Assembly: GCA_017311185.1 (NCBI GenBank)
Contig: JAESUZ010003164.1
Location: forward strand, 1-64,000
Direction of reading: 5' to 3'
Source of the DNA: Proteles cristata cristata
Lineage: Eukaryota > Chordata > Mammalia > Carnivora > Hyaenidae
Length of the DNA: 64,000 nucleotides
Below the pieces are notes generated by a model. The model was not told the origin of the DNA. It made no database searches and saw only the letters and a program-made list of their open reading frames with translations. Made by a program: the position numbers and the translations under genes. Position 1 is the stretch's first letter, and each line of letters starts with the position of its first letter. Positions 1 through 9,660 of this stretch are shown one piece after another.

Positions 1-289
1 ACGGAAGAATGAGAAAGAAACAGTGATTTTACTTCCAGTAACAATATATGAGTCAGAGTCAAAAACTTTGTTTTGGGCAACAAATAGTGCTGATTTCAAA
101 ATATCTCCTGACCCAGTCATTCTAGAACTTTAGGTGTATTTTGTGTGTATTATAGGGCAAAATAGAAACACCATTATTGATAAATTAGGGGTAATAGTTT
201 TGTTCCCATTTCTTTGGCTTCTAGGGGAAAGGGACAGAGTTGCCTCTGCTGATAGCCATCTGAACCATTCTCCACTCTTGTAATGCATC
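1..289. other. Unique AT-rich non-coding sequence
   Basis: No SINE, LINE, LTR or coding pattern is recognisable. There is no open frame of note on either strand. Confidence 0.6.
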
Positions 290-1146
290 ACATCATATTA
301 TGGGAAAAATATATACTAAGCACCTACTACACACACACACACACACATACACACACGCACACACACATACCACAGATAACAGAGACAGATTCATTTTTTG
401 TCCTTACATTGTAATAATGGAGTCAACAATGGCCCACAACTACTAATCGTGTGATAAAAAGTCAATCATTGTTAATGCTCTGAAGAAATATAAAGCAGGA
501 AGGTATAAGGAGTGATGAGGGTGTAAGTTGGGCTGATAGTCAAGAAAGTCTCTTTGGGGAAGTGACATTTGAATAGAAAGCTGAATGAATAAAGGGGGGC
601 TGCTATTAGAATGTTTCAGTGAAACTTACACCCAGGAAAGGCATATTTAAGAAATATACAATAATCCAGCTATAGTATGGTGAGCAGGAGGCATGATGGA
701 GAGAAGTGAGATCAGAGGGTGAGCAAGAGGTTAGGTTTTGGAGAACTTTGTAAATTAATGTGATGTTTTGGATTTTCTTCCTTGTGTTATGGGAGGCCAA
801 TGAAGGGATATATTCCTAAAGGTGGAATGACTGGTTTGTACTTTTGGAGAGCTCACTACTATGTGGAGAATAAGTTCTAGAAGGACAAGAATTGAAGCTG
901 AAGCAAGAAGCCCGGTTTGAAGTCTGTATCAGCATCTTAGGTGACAAATGATGTTAATTCAGACTGGGATAATAACAGGGAAATAGTGGTGGTTGGATTC
1001 TGAACCTATTTTGAAGATTGAAATCACAGGATATTTGATAGAGTGCATGCAAGGAGTACAAAAGAGAAGAAAGTCAAGGTTAACTTCACTTGTTTTGACA
1101 CGAATAACTGGAAGCTTAGTAGTGTCATTTGCTGTGCTTAAAACTA
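290..1146 (+). repeat. Ancient mammal-wide repeat, copy 1, left part
   Basis: The wording (a 'gaagtgacatttgaatag' stretch near 560, 'gaactttgtaaa' near 743, 'gggaggccaatgaaggg' near 790, 'gtcaaggtt' near 1073) follows an old, highly diverged mammalian repeat that I know as a pattern but cannot name with certainty; it may be antisense L2. The same family recurs at 7580-9660 and 45726-46165. The element resumes at 2162 on the far side of an inserted LTR. Frames inside it (for example 993-1265) are not genes. Confidence 0.45.
329..370 (+). repeat. (AC)n microsatellite
   Basis: Nine uninterrupted AC units (329-346) are followed by an interrupted AC tract with AT and GC variants to about 370. The interruptions suggest an older, less mutable tract. 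Confidence 0.95.
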
Positions 1147-1365
1147 TGATGGTTAACTTTATGCATCAGTCTGACTGGGCCATAGGGTACCTAGATATTT
1201 TAACCAACAATTATTCTGAGAGTGACTGTGAGGATGTCTCTGAAGGAGATCAACATTGGAATTAGTAGACAGCATTAAAAAAAAAAAACCTCTAATCTGG
1301 GTAGGTCTCAACCAATCAGGTGAAGATTTGAGTAGAGCAAAGTGGCTCAATAAGAGAGAACTTCT

Positions 1366-1590
1366 GGGGCACCTGGGTGGCTCAGTCAGTTGAGCATCTG
1401 ATGTTTGGTTTTGGCTCAGGTCATAATCTCATGGTTTCATAGGTTCGAGCCCCACTTAGGGCTCCTTGCTACTGGTGTGGAGACTGCTTGGGAATCTCTG
1501 TCTTCCCTCTTTCTGCCCCTTCTCCACTCATATTGTCTCCATCTCTCTCAAAATAAATAAGTAAACTTAATTTTTTTAAAAAAGAGAAAG
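1366..1590 (+). mobile_element. Felid CAN-SINE (SINEC_Fc type)
   Basis: A tRNA-derived, non-autonomous retroposon. It has an RNA polymerase III promoter-bearing tRNA-like head (box B-like 'ggttcgagcc' at 1442), a CT-rich middle and an A-rich tail. SINEs of this kind are mobilised by L1 protein. Target duplications 'agagagaacttct' (1353-1365) and 'agagagaatttct' (1591-1603) differ at one base. It sits inside the LTR at 1147-2161. Confidence 0.95.
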
Positions 1591-1710
1591 AGAGAGAATT
1601 TCTCCTGCCTGTTTGAGCGGGTATCTCAGTCTTTTTCTGCCTTTGAACTCAAACTGAAAAATTGACTCAACTTGGGTCTTAACCTGCTATCTTAAGAGTT
1701 TACACCATCA

Positions 1711-1925
1711 GGGTGCCTGGGTGCCTCAGTCAGTTAAACGTCCGGCTTCAGCTCAGGTCATGATCTCACGGTTCGTGGGTTCGAACCCTGCATCGGGCTC
1801 TGTGCTGACAATTAGCTCAGAGCCTGGAGCCTGCTTTGGATTCTATATCTCCCTCTCTCTCTGACCCTCCCCTGCTCATGCTATCTCTATCTCTCTCTCA
1901 AAAATAAATAAAATATTTTAAAAAA
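1711..1925 (+). mobile_element. Felid CAN-SINE with perfect 17-bp target duplication
   Basis: Head at 'gggtgcctgggtgcctcag', A-rich tail near 1900-1925. The flanks 'aagagtttacaccatca' at 1694-1710 and 1926-1942 are identical over 17 bp, fixing both ends. It lies in the same LTR as the SINE at 1366. Confidence 0.97.
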
Positions 1926-2161
1926 AAGAGTTTACACCATCAATTTAGATCACCAGCTCCCTTGCTTCTCAGGCCTTCCTACTCAGACTAGAACTACACC
2001 ATTGGCTGACATAGGTGTCTAGTTCGCCACCTATAAATCTTAGAACTTCTTAGTCATCATAATCATGTGAGCTAATTGCTATAAGATCTATCTATCATCT
2101 ACTCATCTATCTACCTATCCATCCTATTGTTATGTTTCTCTAACAAATCCAGACCAATACA

Positions 2162-2960
2162 GAAACCCTTGGAAAAAAGAAGATTTTGTTTGTTTTTGTT
2201 CTGAGTTTTCTCTTTGGTGGTGTGCCAAGAATGAAGAATTCTATTTCAGACAAAGATTAAAATGATAATTACATACCCAAACAGAATTATATCGGGGTAT
2301 TGGCTCTAATCATCTAGAGATTATGGGAGAGAAAGCAGGCAGAAAACTACATGTGGAATTTATCAATGTAAAGGCTTTTAAAGAATGAAGACTGGTGATT
2401 TCTTCTGAAGGGTGGTTAACTCTGTCCAAATTTACTGATTGGAAAAGTAAGAGAAAGATTAAGAATTGACCATGGAATTTGGTAGCTTTGATCTCATTTG
2501 TGACCATGAAAATAATAGTTAAAGAGAGCAGTAGATGCCAAAACCTACATGGAACAAGGTCAAAAGAGAACAGGAGGAGAGGAAGGGAAGACAGGAAATA
2601 TGCACTTTGTTATTTTTGTTGAGAAGTTATGCTATAAAGGAGGGGGACCAAAGTGGGGTGGTAGGGGAGACAAATGTGAAGCAAAGTAGCTTTTTAATGT
2701 ATACTTTTTAAAGAAGATAGAAAATATTGTAGCATGTTTGTCTGCTAACTGAATGATAGAGAAGAGAAAAAAATGCTGGCTGAGGAAAGATAAGAATAAA
2801 ATTGCAAGTACAAATTATGAGTGTAAGCCAGATGGAAAGGAATCACATGACTTTTTAGAAGAGGCATCTCAAGAAAGTGTAAAGAAAGTAAGCCCACTGA
2901 AATAAGCAAAGCAGAGACACATTGAGAAAGATTGGGCCCAGAGTTGTCTTTCGCTAAAGT
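2162..2960 (+). repeat. Ancient mammal-wide repeat, copy 1, right part
   Basis: Continues the element of 290-1146. 'gctataaagg' at 2631-2640 followed by a 'tggggtggtag' phrase aligns in order with 'gctataaagg' at 9145-9154 and 'tggggttgtagc' just after it in copy 2. 'attgaccatggaatttggtag' near 2464 also fits the family. Confidence 0.45.
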
Positions 2961-3151
2961 GAAAGTTACTTCTAGTATACCTGCTTTAGTTTATGATATA
3001 GTAGAAGTTGTTGGCTTTCCAGTTTGGGTGGGCTGCAGATAACTGGTCTCTCAGTTCATTTTTACTTCAAGTTGTATGTATAGAATATCTTCTGTATCAG
3101 AATCATATTTCTTTACTTCTATCTATAGTTTACTTGAGCTTGTGTTCATCT
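2961..3151. other. Short unassigned stretch
   Basis: AT-rich linker between the ancient repeat and the LTR-like block; nothing recognisable. Confidence 0.5.
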
Positions 3152-3155
3152 TTTC

Positions 3156-3869
3156 TGTGGGGAATAAGCTTAGGAATTCCCTGAGCCTGAATTGATGGGT
3201 TAACAAGGCATAAAGAATTAGAAAACCATAGGATGTACACACCCAACTTTGGGTAAACAAGATTAGGTAAATGAGGCAAAGGCCCCCAATATAAGACAAA
3301 AGTATAGGAATAGAGAATCTCAGGATGAAAATATCCAAGATGAGGTAAACAAGATTAGGTATTCAAGGCAGAAATGTCCCTCAACTTGGTACAATAGCAG
3401 AAAGCTGCTTTCATAGGAAGGAAGGACCAAATTAAGCAAACAAGTAAACAGCTACAAACCAGTTGCCCAGAGCAGAGCTAATTAGCAAAAGAAAGGTGCC
3501 TTGTTGACCCTGAGGTAGCATGTTCTACCTTTCTTGTCTCCTAGGCAAGTTTAGGTAAACAGAGGTGGGGCCTCATATTTGCTGTAAAGGACCTTCGACC
3601 AGGCACCAGAACTTTGTTTATGTTGACCCAAACCCCTAACATCTCCAAACCCCAATTTTTCCCATGCCCATGAGTTAATGTTCACAGTTTCATGGTCTCT
3701 CTGTGCACGCACATCATGTTTGTAAGTCTTCTGATCCTAATAAAAAATGGAGCAAATATTCTTACTCAGAGCTCTTGTCTTCTCCCAGACATTAGCCTCT
3801 CTTACCTTTTTAATCCTGCATCCTGTTCTCTTGCTGGACAAGAGAGAACTCCAGAACTAGTCTAGGACA
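3156..3869 (+). mobile_element. Putative ERV1-class solo LTR
   Basis: A 714-bp block starting TGTGGGG and ending GGACA (TGT...ACA termini) is flanked by 'tttc' at 3152-3155 and 3870-3873, the 4-bp duplication typical of gammaretrovirus-like elements. A polyadenylation signal AATAAA lies at 3739-3744, followed by a T-rich U5-like stretch. The U3-like part holds spaced copies of 'ggtaaacaagattaggta' (3252-3269 and 3344-3361). No internal retroviral genes are attached. A 4-bp match can arise by chance, so the boundaries are tentative. Confidence 0.55.
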
Positions 3870-3873
3870 TTTC

Positions 3874-4290
3874 CATGGGAATTTGCGGAAATTGGTAAAA
3901 GCATCTAAAACACAGTGATATTTTCAATATTTACTAATCATTGCTCCTAACATTACTGTTTGGGGAACATCTACACTGCCTCCCAAGGACTGTGAACAAC
4001 TATGCCATCAATTTTTTTAAATCAACTGTTGTTCATCAAGTCTATAAATGTATTTTCTCTAGCATAGCAAGGCTCCATAGCCAACGGTGTCTGCATGGCC
4101 CTTGCCTTTCATTTAAGCCATCACTGGAGTGACCACAACCTGTAGTAATGCAGCTTCCAAAGTAGCTCTTGAACTCCTACCTTTGATTTATCAGGAAGCT
4201 TGCTATAAAAATTGAGCCAACGGGCGTACTTTCCAATGCTCACTTCATATGTAGCCATGGAGATTGAAGAATACAAAGGAAACTCTCCTA
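3874..4290. other. Unassigned non-coding sequence
   Basis: No repeat or gene recognised. The 63-codon frame at 3941-4132 shows no family resemblance. Confidence 0.5.
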
Positions 4291-4295
4291 GAACA

Positions 4296-4740
4296 TGTAC
4301 TAGTTTTCTAGGGCTGCTATAACAAAGTATGACAATCTGGGTGGCTTAAAACAGCAGAAATTTATTGCCTCCAGGTCTGAAGGCTAGCAGTCTGAAATCA
4401 AGATGTTTGCAGGGCTGTGTTCCCTCTGAAACCTGTAAAAGTTTTCCTCACCTCTTCTGAGCTTCTGGTGGTTTGGTAGCAATCTTTGCCATTCCTTGGA
4501 TTACAAACGCATCACTCTGATCCTCTGTCTCCATATGACATACTCCTTTTATATATGTTTGCGTCTCTTTCCTTTTCTTATTAGGACACCGATCTATTGG
4601 ATTATGGGCCCACTCTGCTTCAGTATGACCTTATCTTTAATGATTCTATTTCAAAATAAAGGTACTGGGAGATAGAACTCCAACATTTCTTAGGGGGGAA
4701 ACAATTTTTTTTTTAGGGGGAAACAATTCAACCCATAACA
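4296..4740 (-). mobile_element. MaLR (MLT1-like) solo LTR with 5-bp target duplication
   Basis: Minus-strand orientation: 5' end TGTTATGGGTTGAATTG at 4740 and 3' end ...CTAGTACA at 4296. 'gaaca' flanks both ends (4291-4295 and 4741-4745), the 5-bp duplication expected of ERVL/MaLR elements. Typical wording includes 'gggtggcttaaaacagcag' near 4340 and 'aggacaccgatc' near 4584. A short internal duplication, 'ggggg(g)aaacaatt', occurs near 4693 and 4716. It is a remnant LTR without internal sequence. Confidence 0.85.
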
Positions 4741-4745
4741 GAACA

Positions 4746-5861
4746 GAACCTCAGTTTGATCAAGCAGTTCACTGTGTGGCCATGTCAGAGGTTGTCTCAG
4801 TTTGTGCCCAGCTGCATTTGATCATTTCTGCGGCTCAATGAACACCCTATGTTTGGACTCTACCCTTTTCTAAACAGGAAGTTCATTTTGGTTATCCAGG
4901 TATGACTTCCTCTTTGCTATTGGTTTTGTGTCAAAAGAGAGCACTTGGAAATAACTTGTATTTTAGGTTTCAGGCTACTGGCCATGAACAACCAAACCAA
5001 CCCCAGTTCCACTTGACATCACTGTGAAGTGCTGGAATTCACTCTGGTTGAGTGGTTATATAGAACTTATGAGTGGTCTCCCATGGAAGATGAGGTACAT
5101 ATTTTGTAACTGAAAAGAAGGGTATGATGAGTTGGTGAGGTAGCCAAAAAAAAAAGGAAAATGGCAGGAATAGTCACACCCGATATCTGTTCTCATTTTA
5201 TGAAGAGAATAAACTCTATTCTTAGCTCGGCCTTTGACAACACAGAGTAAAGACCAAAATTTCCTGAGTTCCCTTATAGCTAAGTTTGGGCAGTTGAATA
5301 TAAGCAGAATTGATATGTGCAAGGTTAGCACCATATCCACCATTTCCTTTTATCCTACCAAGTCCATGTGTTGCTAAAACATCGGCTTGATCTTAAGCTG
5401 CCTTGGACTCGGTGGCAAGAGTGTCATAGTTTAGTATAAGCAAGGAAGCAAACAAAATAATGCACTCAGGAGGGATATATATGTCCAAGACACACAATAG
5501 AGGTGTGAGCACAGACACACAGGACTGCTAGATTTCTAAGTTTTAGCAGGAACTATGTGCATAAATTACAGAACTAAAATTCAACAAGAATAAGGCTCTT
5601 GAACGGGCTTAGCAGACATTCAAATACCTTATCTCTGATACAACAGTAGTTAGTACTGATTCTTTAAAATCAATAAACATTTTTAGAGTCCTTAAACTTT
5701 TTGAAGGGAATGAAAATATTAGCATGTTTCTTGAGATTAGTAGGTGGGAAGTTGTAATGTATTTTAAAAATTAGAAGCTATTACTTAATTGTGTATTTTA
5801 ATTTAGTAAAACAGGGCCAAACAATGACACCATTTGTATGGAGACTTTAAAAATTAAAAAA
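4746..5861. other. Unassigned non-coding sequence
   Basis: About 1.1 kb with no recognised repeat or gene. The 95-codon minus frame at 5056-5343 has no recognisable motif. Confidence 0.5.
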
Positions 5862-6070
5862 AAATTTAATGTTCATTTTCTTTTGAGAGAGAGAGAGACA
5901 GAGCGTGAGCAGGGGAGGGGCATAAAGAGAGGGAGAAACAGAATCCAAAGCAGGCTCCAGGCTCCAAGCTGTCAGCACAGAGCCTGATGCAGGGCTCAAA
6001 CTCATGAACCATGAGATCATGACCTGAGCTGAAGTCAGACGGTTAGCCGACTGAGCTACCAAGGTGCCCC
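5862..6070 (-). mobile_element. Felid CAN-SINE
   Basis: Reverse copy: T-rich start, GAGAGA tract at 5885, and the complement of the tRNA-like head ending 'ccaaggtgcccc' at 6070. The 71-codon minus frame at 5847-6062 is just this SINE translated. No clean target duplication is visible. Confidence 0.93.
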
Positions 6071-7299
6071 TAAGACTATGTACTTAATTTTTGAGGCAAA
6101 GTTATAGTTGCTTTTTAGGGTGGAAAAAACAAGCAAAAAAAACCAAAAAGCAAAAAAAAAAATGCCCAGTCAATATTAGGTTCCTGATTGATTTAAAACA
6201 AGAAAATACTTCTAAGTATTAATTGTGCTCATGGAAAGTAATGGACAGCCAAAATCAGCCAAGAAATTGGGGAAAAGGTGATAATAAGACAATTGACAAG
6301 TTAAGTCTAGGATATGCTGAAGAGAAATAACCAGAAACAATGTGGGTGTTAGGAAGGTTATATAGCAGGAAAGCAAGAGAGAGGAGGTATACTTTCCGAG
6401 CTTCACCTTGTATAAGAGGGTTGGAGGCTCACAGGTCATGGACATGCTCTATGGAAATGTCATTTATAGCTACTGCAGTCAGACTTAGACTAGGTAAAGA
6501 GAAAAATAAAAGCTTTCCTAAGATACTTATGTGATCAATTTGATTCCATCTATTGACCTTACCTCATAAGAGGCCATTGCTTTGAGAGTAAGTGGTTATA
6601 GATTGGGCAATAATTACCATCACTCCATTAGTTTCATTTCATACAGATATACTTGGTAAAGGGAACCCAGGTGCATTTATAGCACTGTTAAGTGATGTAC
6701 ATGATCCAGATATAGGATTTTAAATCTTGTCTATAAAGTATATTCATTTTAAATGTGTTATAGATTTCTTTGTTGAATTTTTCTTTTACACATTAAGGTG
6801 GGTTTCCAATGGTCACATGGAAAATGACAAAGAAGAAAGATTCAGAGATGCAGTGTGCCTTTGTTGTTTGCCCTCCAGAAGATAGAGCTAGAATTCAAGT
6901 TCTCGTTAGACCTAAGTGTTTTCCCCTAGGAATTTCAGTGACAGTTCATTTATTGAATCTGCATCATTATAATAAAAAAAGTTTAGATCAATATTTGCAT
7001 TCCATTTTGTTGAAAAATATCTACTACTCCTGCTTTTTAATTACCAAGTGACTAATTCACCAATATGATAATTGTGCAACAGCACACTTTAAATGTTTAC
7101 AATAGTTGAAGAACTATGCTTTAGAACTGTAATCAATAATATAATTTAATTATTCAAATTACTGTATTAAGCAGATATCCCTAGTCCATTATACACATGA
7201 CAAACTTATATAGCATGGAGCTGAGATTCATCCAAATCTAAATCCGGCAACACAATCCTGTGTTCACTTTCAAAGTTTAGTAAAAGCAGAAAACAATCA
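6071..7299. other. Unassigned AT-rich sequence
   Basis: No recognised repeats. Short A-runs near 6137-6162. The 80-codon plus frame at 6809-7051 shows no family resemblance. Confidence 0.5.
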
Positions 7300-7504
7300 G
7301 GGCGCCTGGGTGGCTCAGTCAATTCAGCGACCGACTTCGGCTCAGGTCATGATCTCATGGTTTGTGGGTTTGAGCCCCGCATCAGGCTCTGTGCTGACAG
7401 CCAGCTCACAGCCTAGAGGCTGTTTCAGATTCTGAGACTCTCTCTCTGCCCCTCCCCTGCTCACACTGTCTCTCTCTCTCTCTCTCTCTCAGAAAAAAAA
7501 AAAA
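7300..7504 (+). mobile_element. Felid CAN-SINE
   Basis: Head 'gggcgcctgggtggctcag' at 7300, expanded (TC)n tract 7470-7490 and a short A tail. The target duplication is not clear. Confidence 0.94.
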
Positions 7505-7881
7505 TTTTTTTGTACTTTTATGTACTTAAATCAAATTGGAAAGCCCTTGTAACAGAAAAAAAATCTCTGCTCAGCATTTACAGAGCTATGGAAGGTATAG
7601 GAAATTAGGGGTTAGACAAGCAAACCAGGTCAGTATAGAATGTGATGAGAAATATGGAGGTGAAAGAGATAGGATAGCAGGTGCCTTGGGAAAGGAGGGC
7701 GCTGTGGGAAACTGGTCCAGACAAGCTTCCACAGTAGATGATATTTAAATTGAGACAAGAAGAGTATAAAGAATGTAATCATGCACACTTCTAGGGAAAG
7801 AGCATCCCAGATGGAGAGAACAGCAGTTGCAAAGGTCCTAAGGCAGAGTTGTTAGTGCATTAGAGTTAAACAAACAGGAAA

Positions 7882-7909
7882 CTTGGCCCAGCAGATGTGC
7901 TGGGCCAAG
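7882..7909. other. Perfect 12-bp stem hairpin
   Basis: 'cttggcccagca' (7882-7893), a GATG loop and 'tgctgggccaag' (7898-7909) form an uninterrupted GC-rich inverted repeat inside the ancient repeat. Confidence 0.9.
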
Positions 7910-8535
7910 GGAGCACAGGGAGAAAGTGATTGACAGAAGTAGGGAAATGCACTATCATGCTAGTTCTGGAAACCAGGCTAAGGAGTGTGGGATTTATTCG
8001 AAATGTGATCAGGTGTCAGTGCAATATTCTGAACTTTAGAGGTCTGTGATAGGAAATACATTTTCACAACAATATTCCACCTGCCGTTCAATACCCTGGC
8101 AGAGAGGAAGGAATCAAATATGCAAGACACTTTGGAACATGTTGTGGTGACCCAGGCTACACATGTTGTTCACTATGACTGTGGAGAGAACAGAGAAAGT
8201 GGTGAGGATTGCTGAAGTCTGAGACATTTCAAAGGTGGTTCAAATGGAATATGCTGATGGTTCAGCTGTGTAGAGCTAGGGAAAGGGGAATATAATTTTG
8301 TGGCTTACACTACTAAATAGTGTAAGTTTTCACTGAAATGGGAAAAAATGCGAGTCAGCAAGTTTGGGGAGGGAAATAATGTGTTGTCTTTTAAATATGT
8401 TGAGTTTAAAAGACATATAAGTGCACCTCTCAAATATACAGATGAATTTATGACTTTGGAAGTTGTTAGGCTGACAATGAAAACTTGGTAATCTTAAAGC
8501 CATGAAACTATAGAATTAGCTAGGGAGAGCATTTA

Positions 8536-8774
8536 TTTATCTTTTATTTTTCAAGTTTATTTATTTATTTTTTGAGAGAGAGAGAGAGATGATGGTGAAC
8601 AGAAGGAGGACAGAGAAAGACCGAGAGAGGAAGGGAGAGAGAGAATCATAAGCAGGCTCCTCACTGTCAGTGCAGAGCCTGAAACAACAGAAACTCACCA
8701 TGACCTGACCCAAAATCAAGAGTCTGACATTTAACCATTTAGCCATTTAACCAAATGAGCCACCCAGGCATCCC
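8536..8774 (-). mobile_element. CAN-SINE, diverged
   Basis: Reverse copy. Target duplications 'agggagagcattta' (8522-8535) and 'agggagagctttta' (8775-8788) differ at one base. The head complement ends 'gccacccaggcatccc'. More diverged than most copies here. Confidence 0.93.
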
Positions 8775-9282
8775 AGGGAGAGCTTTTAAATAGAAAATAC
8801 AATGGCTTGATTCTGTGCTCTGTGGCTTTCCGTGTTTCAAGGCTCAGAAAAGGAAGAATCTTGCAAAGTAACTCAATAAAGAGAAGCAAGTGAGGTAGAA
8901 GGAAAGGCAGGAGGCTGAGATTTTTTGAAAGCCAAAGGCAAGAAGTTTTCAAGAAGTGATGAATGCTGACAAATACTATTGAGAAGAGAATGAAATGGGG
9001 GAATAACAGCTTTGGATTTGACAGAATTAGAGTTTTTGACAATAGTAATTCCAACAGCAAAGTGGAAATGAAATCTTACTGGGAATCTCACAGAAAATGG
9101 AAGCGGGGGCAGTTAAATATTGCTAATTTATTTTCAAGATTTTTGCTATAAAGGTGGGCAGGGAAATGGGGTTGTAGCTGGAGAGAGGTGTGAAATCAAG
9201 GGACCAAGGGAATGTCCATTTTGTTTGTTCTTTGTGTTTTTGGGGGGGTATTCTTGTTGCTTTTCATGATTTGTTTTTTTTA

Positions 9283-9446
9283 TTTATTCTTAAATTTATT
9301 TTGAGAGAGAGAGAGAGAGAATCCCAAGCAGGCTCCAAACTGTCTTGCGCAGAACCCAAGGTGGGTCTTTAACTCAGGAACTGTGAGATCATGAACTGAA
9401 GTCAAGAGTCAGATGTTTAACCTACTGAGTCACCCAGGCACCCTGG
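9283..9446 (-). mobile_element. CAN-SINE, shortened internally
   Basis: Reverse copy with a GAGAGA tract near 9302 and head complement ending 'cacccaggcaccc'. The middle is short compared with its neighbours. Likely target duplications are the T-rich 'ttgttttttttattt'-like flanks at 9271 and 9447. Confidence 0.88.
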
Positions 9447-9660
9447 TTGTTTTTATTTTTAATATGGGCTAAAGTGAGGACTGTCTGTATGGTGCTAGAA
9501 GTCATTTGATGTAAGAAAGAACTTGACAATGCTGGGGGAAGGAAGAGATCATTGCAAGAGTAAAGTTCTTGAGTAGGGAGAGGGAAGGAGACAAGAGAAC
9601 AAAGGGAGGGGGAAGTTGGCCAGAGATTAGAACAGGAGAGTCTCTTATTTATAAAAGGTG

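Larger units (their letters stand above)
1147..2161 (-). mobile_element. ERVL-type (MLT2-like) solo LTR, split by two SINEs
   Basis: The plus strand starts TGATGGTTAAC and ends CCAATACA, so the minus-strand element has TG and CA termini. Internal wording ('gactgggccatagggtacc' near 1172, 'gtgaggatgtctctg' near 1227, 'ggccttcctactcagac' near 1971) matches a mammalian ERVL-class LTR from memory. Without the SINEs and their duplicated targets the length is about 530 bp, normal for such an LTR. No internal retroviral region is attached. A related copy lies in opposite orientation at 59944-60349. No clear 5-bp flanking duplication is seen. Confidence 0.65.
7580..9660 (+). repeat. Ancient mammal-wide repeat, copy 2, with two SINE insertions
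   Basis: A long diverged copy of the family at 290-2960, interrupted by SINEs at 8536-8774 and about 9283-9446. Diagnostic wording: 'agagcatcccagatggagag' near 7799, 'aacagcagttgcaaagg' near 7819, 'gctataaagg' at 9145 with 'tggggttgtagctggagag' after it, and 'gagtaaagttcttgagtagg' near 9558. All of it is non-coding; the frames at 8731-9151 are chance or SINE-derived. Confidence 0.45.
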
